Assembly: GCF_014651495.1 (NCBI RefSeq)
Contig: NZ_BMWZ01000003.1
Coordinates: 434,001 to 498,000 of the forward strand
DNA: 64,000 nucleotides
DNA from: Algibacter mikhailovii
GTDB taxonomy: Bacteria > Bacteroidota > Bacteroidia > Flavobacteriales > Flavobacteriaceae
Direction of reading: 5' to 3'
The first letter of the stretch is position 1; every line of letters starts with the position of its first letter. The notes below the pieces were generated by a model. That model did no database searches, had not been told where the DNA came from, and worked only from the letters and a program-made list of their open reading frames with translations. This document shows positions 61,820 through 64,000 of the stretch, one piece after another. Both the position numbers and the translations under genes were made by a program.

Positions 61820-62381
61820 AAAAACTTAATTTAAAACGGATTACACAATAATTACGCCTATAACAATCGAAGTTACAAAATAAACACCTGTTTCAAAATA
61901 ATACTTGTAAAGAATTAACTCACAGATTATTAAAAAGAATTTTTATCAAAACCCGCTTAGACTTCCAAAGCCTGATACTATAATGAAACCATAAATCAAT
62001 TGGATTTAACTCCATAACCGTAGTGATAAGGCAATATTTTCTAGATCTAAACAAGTAGTTCTGAAACGCATACATTTCCTAAAACGCCACTTAAAGACCA
62101 ATTAAAAAGCGTTCTCTAGACATTCTTGTCCAAGCTTAGCATGTATGCCATACAGATATGCGTTTGCACTACCAACTTTGTGCTGCAACTATAATGACAG
62201 TTTAAAATGAAAACATACCACTATAAACTATTTAGTATGGATGAAATTCAATCTAAAAGAAATTACGAAAGTTGGCCTACCAGAAAAAGCAATATCCTTT
62301 AAAAACTAAAATAAGCTTAGACCATGACATATTTAAAACAAAAAAAGCTTGATGAAATTCATCAAGCTTTTTTCTTTGAAG
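61820..62381. other. Long intergenic region between the PAS-LuxR gene and tRNA-Val
   Basis: About 560 bp without a convincing gene, the longest such stretch in the window. It holds the tRNA-Val terminator at its right end and a single 31-codon ATG frame at 62207-62302 (+ strand) that has no promoter match and no recognisable features. The base composition is like that of other gaps. I see no tRNA-like, riboswitch-like or repeat structure in the rest. Confidence 0.4.
62341..62373 (-). terminator. Rho-independent terminator of tRNA-Val
   Basis: AAAAAAGCTTGAT (62341-62353) pairs perfectly with ATCAAGCTTTTTT (62361-62373) around a 7-nt loop, directly downstream of the tRNA on the minus strand (8-nt gap). 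Confidence 0.88.
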
Positions 62382-62456
62382 TGGGCGCGAAGGGATTCGA
62401 ACCCCTGACCCCTTGGGTGTAAACCAAGTGCTCTGAACCAACTGAGCTACGCGCCC
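62382..62456 (-). tRNA. tRNA-Val (anticodon UAC)
   Basis: On the minus strand the 75-nt sequence folds as a standard cloverleaf. The acceptor stem is GGGCGCG/CGCGCCC with discriminator A, the D arm is GCTCAGTTGGTTCAGAGC, the anticodon stem CTTGG/CCAAG has loop TTTACAC (anticodon TAC), and the T arm is AGGGGTTCGAATCCCT. The 3' CCA is not encoded, so it must be added after transcription. The gene has its own promoter and terminator. Confidence 0.96.
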
Positions 62457-62472
62457 TTATTATTAGGAGGTG

Positions 62473-62501
62473 CAAATATAATCTAGTTTTTAACATTGCA
62501 A
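62473..62501 (-). promoter_or_regulatory. Promoter for tRNA-Val
   Basis: On the minus strand TATATTTG (62473-62480) matches TAnnTTTG and TTG at 62499-62501 follows an 18-nt spacer. The -7 element ends 16 nt before the mature tRNA 5' end, an expected spacing for a tRNA gene. Confidence 0.58.
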
Positions 62502-62520
62502 AAGTTTTTTTTAAAAAATT

Positions 62521-63738
62521 TTAAATTATTTCTGCAACAACAAATGTACTCCCTCCAACAAAAATAAAATCATCTAAATCTGCCATTTCAATTGCCGATT
62601 TATAAGCCTCATAAACAGAACGATAAGCACTACCATATAATCCGTATGCCCCAAAAGCCTTCTGAAGCTTATCTGCTTCTAATCCTCTAGGTATATCCGG
62701 TTTACAGAAATAGTATTTGGCCGTTTTTGGCAATAAATCAGCAATAGAGTCTAAATCTTTATCGTTTACCACTCCAAAAACAATATGAAGTGTTTTATAG
62801 TCTTCATTGCTGAGTTGATCCATTACATGGATTAAGCCTTCTCTATTATGTCCTGTATCACAAACAACCTTTGGCGATTGACATATTACCTGCCAACGTC
62901 CTTTTAAGCCGGTGTGATCCACTACCTGCCCCAATCCATTAATTAGCTGTTCCTCTGAAACTGAAAAGCCACTTTTTCCAAGTTCCTTAATGGCTTGAAC
63001 TACCGTTTTTATATTTTTCGATTGATAACTACCCATTAAATCGGTCTTATAACTTTCAGACACTTCCTGATCAGCAAAATATATTTCAGAATTGTTTTGC
63101 ATTGCTAATTCCATAAATATAGGTGCTGTGGCGCTTTGGGTTTCTCCAATCACTACCGGTATATTAAGTTTAATAATGCCGCCTTTTTCAAAAGCAATAG
63201 CCTCAAGGGTATCCCCTAAGAATTGCATGTGATCTAAACCTATATTCGTTATTACCGAAACTTCAGGGGTAACAATGTTAGTTGAATCTAAACGTCCTCC
63301 CATACCAACCTCAATAACCGCTATATCTATTTTCTCTTTAGAGAAATAATCAAATGCCATACCCACAGTCATCTCAAAAAAAGACAACTGATTATTTTCA
63401 AAAAATGCCTTATTCTCTTGGATAAATTCTACGACATTTGCCTTACTAATTTCTTTGCCGTTTATTTTTATACGCTCCCTAAAATCTTTTAAATGAGGAG
63501 AAGTATATAAACCAACCTTATATCCCGCCTCCTGCAAAACAGAAGACAGCATATGACTTGTAGACCCTTTTCCGTTAGTACCAGCCACATGAATAGATTT
63601 AAAAACCTTCTCAGGGTTCCCTAAATGCTTTGCTAATAGTATAGTGTTTGATAAATCTTTTTTAAAGGCAGAACTACCTTGCTTTTGATACATTGGAAGC
63701 TGAGAAAACATCCAATTTAATGTATCTTGATAGTTCAT
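62521..63738 (-). CDS. folC: Bifunctional folylpolyglutamate synthase / dihydrofolate synthase
   Basis: FolC of 405 residues, a Mur-ligase-fold enzyme that adds glutamate to dihydropteroate and to folates. It has the ATP-binding 'HVAGTNGKGSTSHML' (P-loop 53-60), the folate-binding 'YTSPHLKDFRERIKING', 'IEVGMGGRLDSTN' and the C-terminal 'VVCDTGHNREGL'. Its start lies 3 bp after the stop of the tonB-like gene, so both are probably in one operon. Confidence 0.96.
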   Translation of the reverse strand: MNYQDTLNWMFSQLPMYQKQGSSAFKKDLSNTILLAKHLGNPEKVFKSIHVAGTNGKGSTSHMLSSVLQEAGYKVGLYTSPHLKDFRERIKINGKEISKANVVEFIQENKAFFENNQLSFFEMTVGMAFDYFSKEKIDIAVIEVGMGGRLDSTNIVTPEVSVITNIGLDHMQFLGDTLEAIAFEKGGIIKLNIPVVIGETQSATAPIFMELAMQNNSEIYFADQEVSESYKTDLMGSYQSKNIKTVVQAIKELGKSGFSVSEEQLINGLGQVVDHTGLKGRWQVICQSPKVVCDTGHNREGLIHVMDQLSNEDYKTLHIVFGVVNDKDLDSIADLLPKTAKYYFCKPDIPRGLEADKLQKAFGAYGLYGSAYRSVYEAYKSAIEMADLDDFIFVGGSTFVVAEII

Positions 63739-63741
63739 GTA

Positions 63742-64000
63742 TTATTCGCTTATTTTGAAGTTCACCCTAACAAATCCTATTTGCCTTGTAGGTGCTTTTG
63801 GATTTGCAGGCCACTTATGTGACAGTGCAATTTTTTTAGCTGGGTCTAATAAGCATTTAGCTGTATTAGTTGTGTATTTAACGCCGGGAACCGCCTCAAT
63901 TACATTGCCCTCTCTATTTACAACAATCTTAACTATTACCATTCCAGACTCGTTACAATCTTGAGATATTCTTTTAAATGAAGCGACACCCCTGCCCTTC
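63742..64000 (-). CDS. TonB-like energy transducer, C-terminal part (5' end outside window)
   Basis: The window ends inside this gene; about 86 codons are visible. They match a TonB C-terminal domain: 'GMVIVKIVVNREGNVIEAVP', 'TTNTAKCLLDPAKKIALS', 'HKWPANPKAPTRQIGFVRV' and 'NFKISE'. The frame stays open through the last base, so any internal ATG such as that at 63942 is not the start. TonB carries inner-membrane energy to outer-membrane receptors through this domain. Upstream sequence would normally show a membrane anchor and proline-rich linker, which cannot be checked here. Confidence 0.82.
   Translation of the reverse strand, partial: KGRGVASFKRISQDCNESGMVIVKIVVNREGNVIEAVPGVKYTTNTAKCLLDPAKKIALSHKWPANPKAPTRQIGFVRVNFKISE

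Noticed and set aside
62207-62302. 31-codon ATG frame in the long gap
   Set aside because: Too short to judge, with no promoter match, no ribosome-site evidence and no recognisable protein pattern.
1-64000. CRISPR arrays, transposases, integrases or phage genes
   Set aside because: No regularly spaced direct repeats, terminal inverted repeats with target duplications, or recombinase-like proteins were found in the window.

Overview
The window is AT-rich chromosomal DNA from a member of the Bacteroidota, most likely a marine Flavobacteriaceae. Three things support this: the type IX secretion/gliding genes porV, porU and gldJ; proteins with type IX C-terminal sorting domains; and repeated matches to the Bacteroidota promoter consensus (TTG, about 17-23 nt, TAnnTTTG) with no Shine-Dalgarno-like sites before starts. 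Several genes have no usable ATG and appear to start at TTG. I saw no insertion sequence, prophage, integrase, CRISPR array or rRNA. Nearly all sequence is coding, and only two gaps exceed about 300 bp (37948-38271 and 61820-62381).

Layout. 1-7971: a degenerate polysaccharide-deacetylase-like protein overlapping radC, a PaiB-like flavin-binding protein, a large MscS channel, the murein-recycling ligase mpl, and a TPR protein. 8164-17616: a 2040-residue alpha-2-macroglobulin with an intact thioester motif, then a lipoprotein translationally coupled to a secreted M64 metallopeptidase, an SDR and a DUF4136 lipoprotein. 17743-21698: obg, an HPRT-adenylate kinase fusion, and the divergent purKE operon. 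21851-26702: an M3 peptidase, a Tat-exported aldo/keto reductase, an ECF sigma factor with a small zinc-type anti-sigma partner, and a UbiA-like membrane protein. 26902-32341: gcvP, followed by a ketosynthase III / methyltransferase / glycosyltransferase cassette.

32365-37947: a minus-strand trio (NUC1 nuclease, NTT-type nucleotide transporter, PafA phosphatase) that could work together in nucleic-acid and phosphate scavenging, then mlaE-mlaF. 38272-42567: a sorting-domain sulfatase converging on a lipoprotein that fuses a GH105 unsaturated-glycuronyl hydrolase to a BNR_4-type beta-propeller; this looks like a small sulfated-polysaccharide locus. 42666-48868: a minus-strand run with two SDRs, a DUF389 protein, mannose-1-phosphate guanylyltransferase, a SprT-like protein, a HAD phosphatase and an M28 peptidase. 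48956-52240: pdhC-pdhA and cdd. 52334-60777: the type IX secretion and gliding core porV-porU, divergent from gldJ-murF. 61049-64000: a PAS-LuxR regulator, tRNA-Val(UAC), folC and the 3' part of a tonB-like gene.

Most of the window is core flavobacterial metabolism and envelope biology. The items most worth a second look are the GH105/beta-propeller fusion with its sulfatase, the ketosynthase-methyltransferase-glycosyltransferase cassette, the HPRT-adenylate kinase fusion, the SusC-like sequence inside the macroglobulin, and the nuclease/transporter/phosphatase trio. No single locus can be shown from sequence alone to be a wholly new system.
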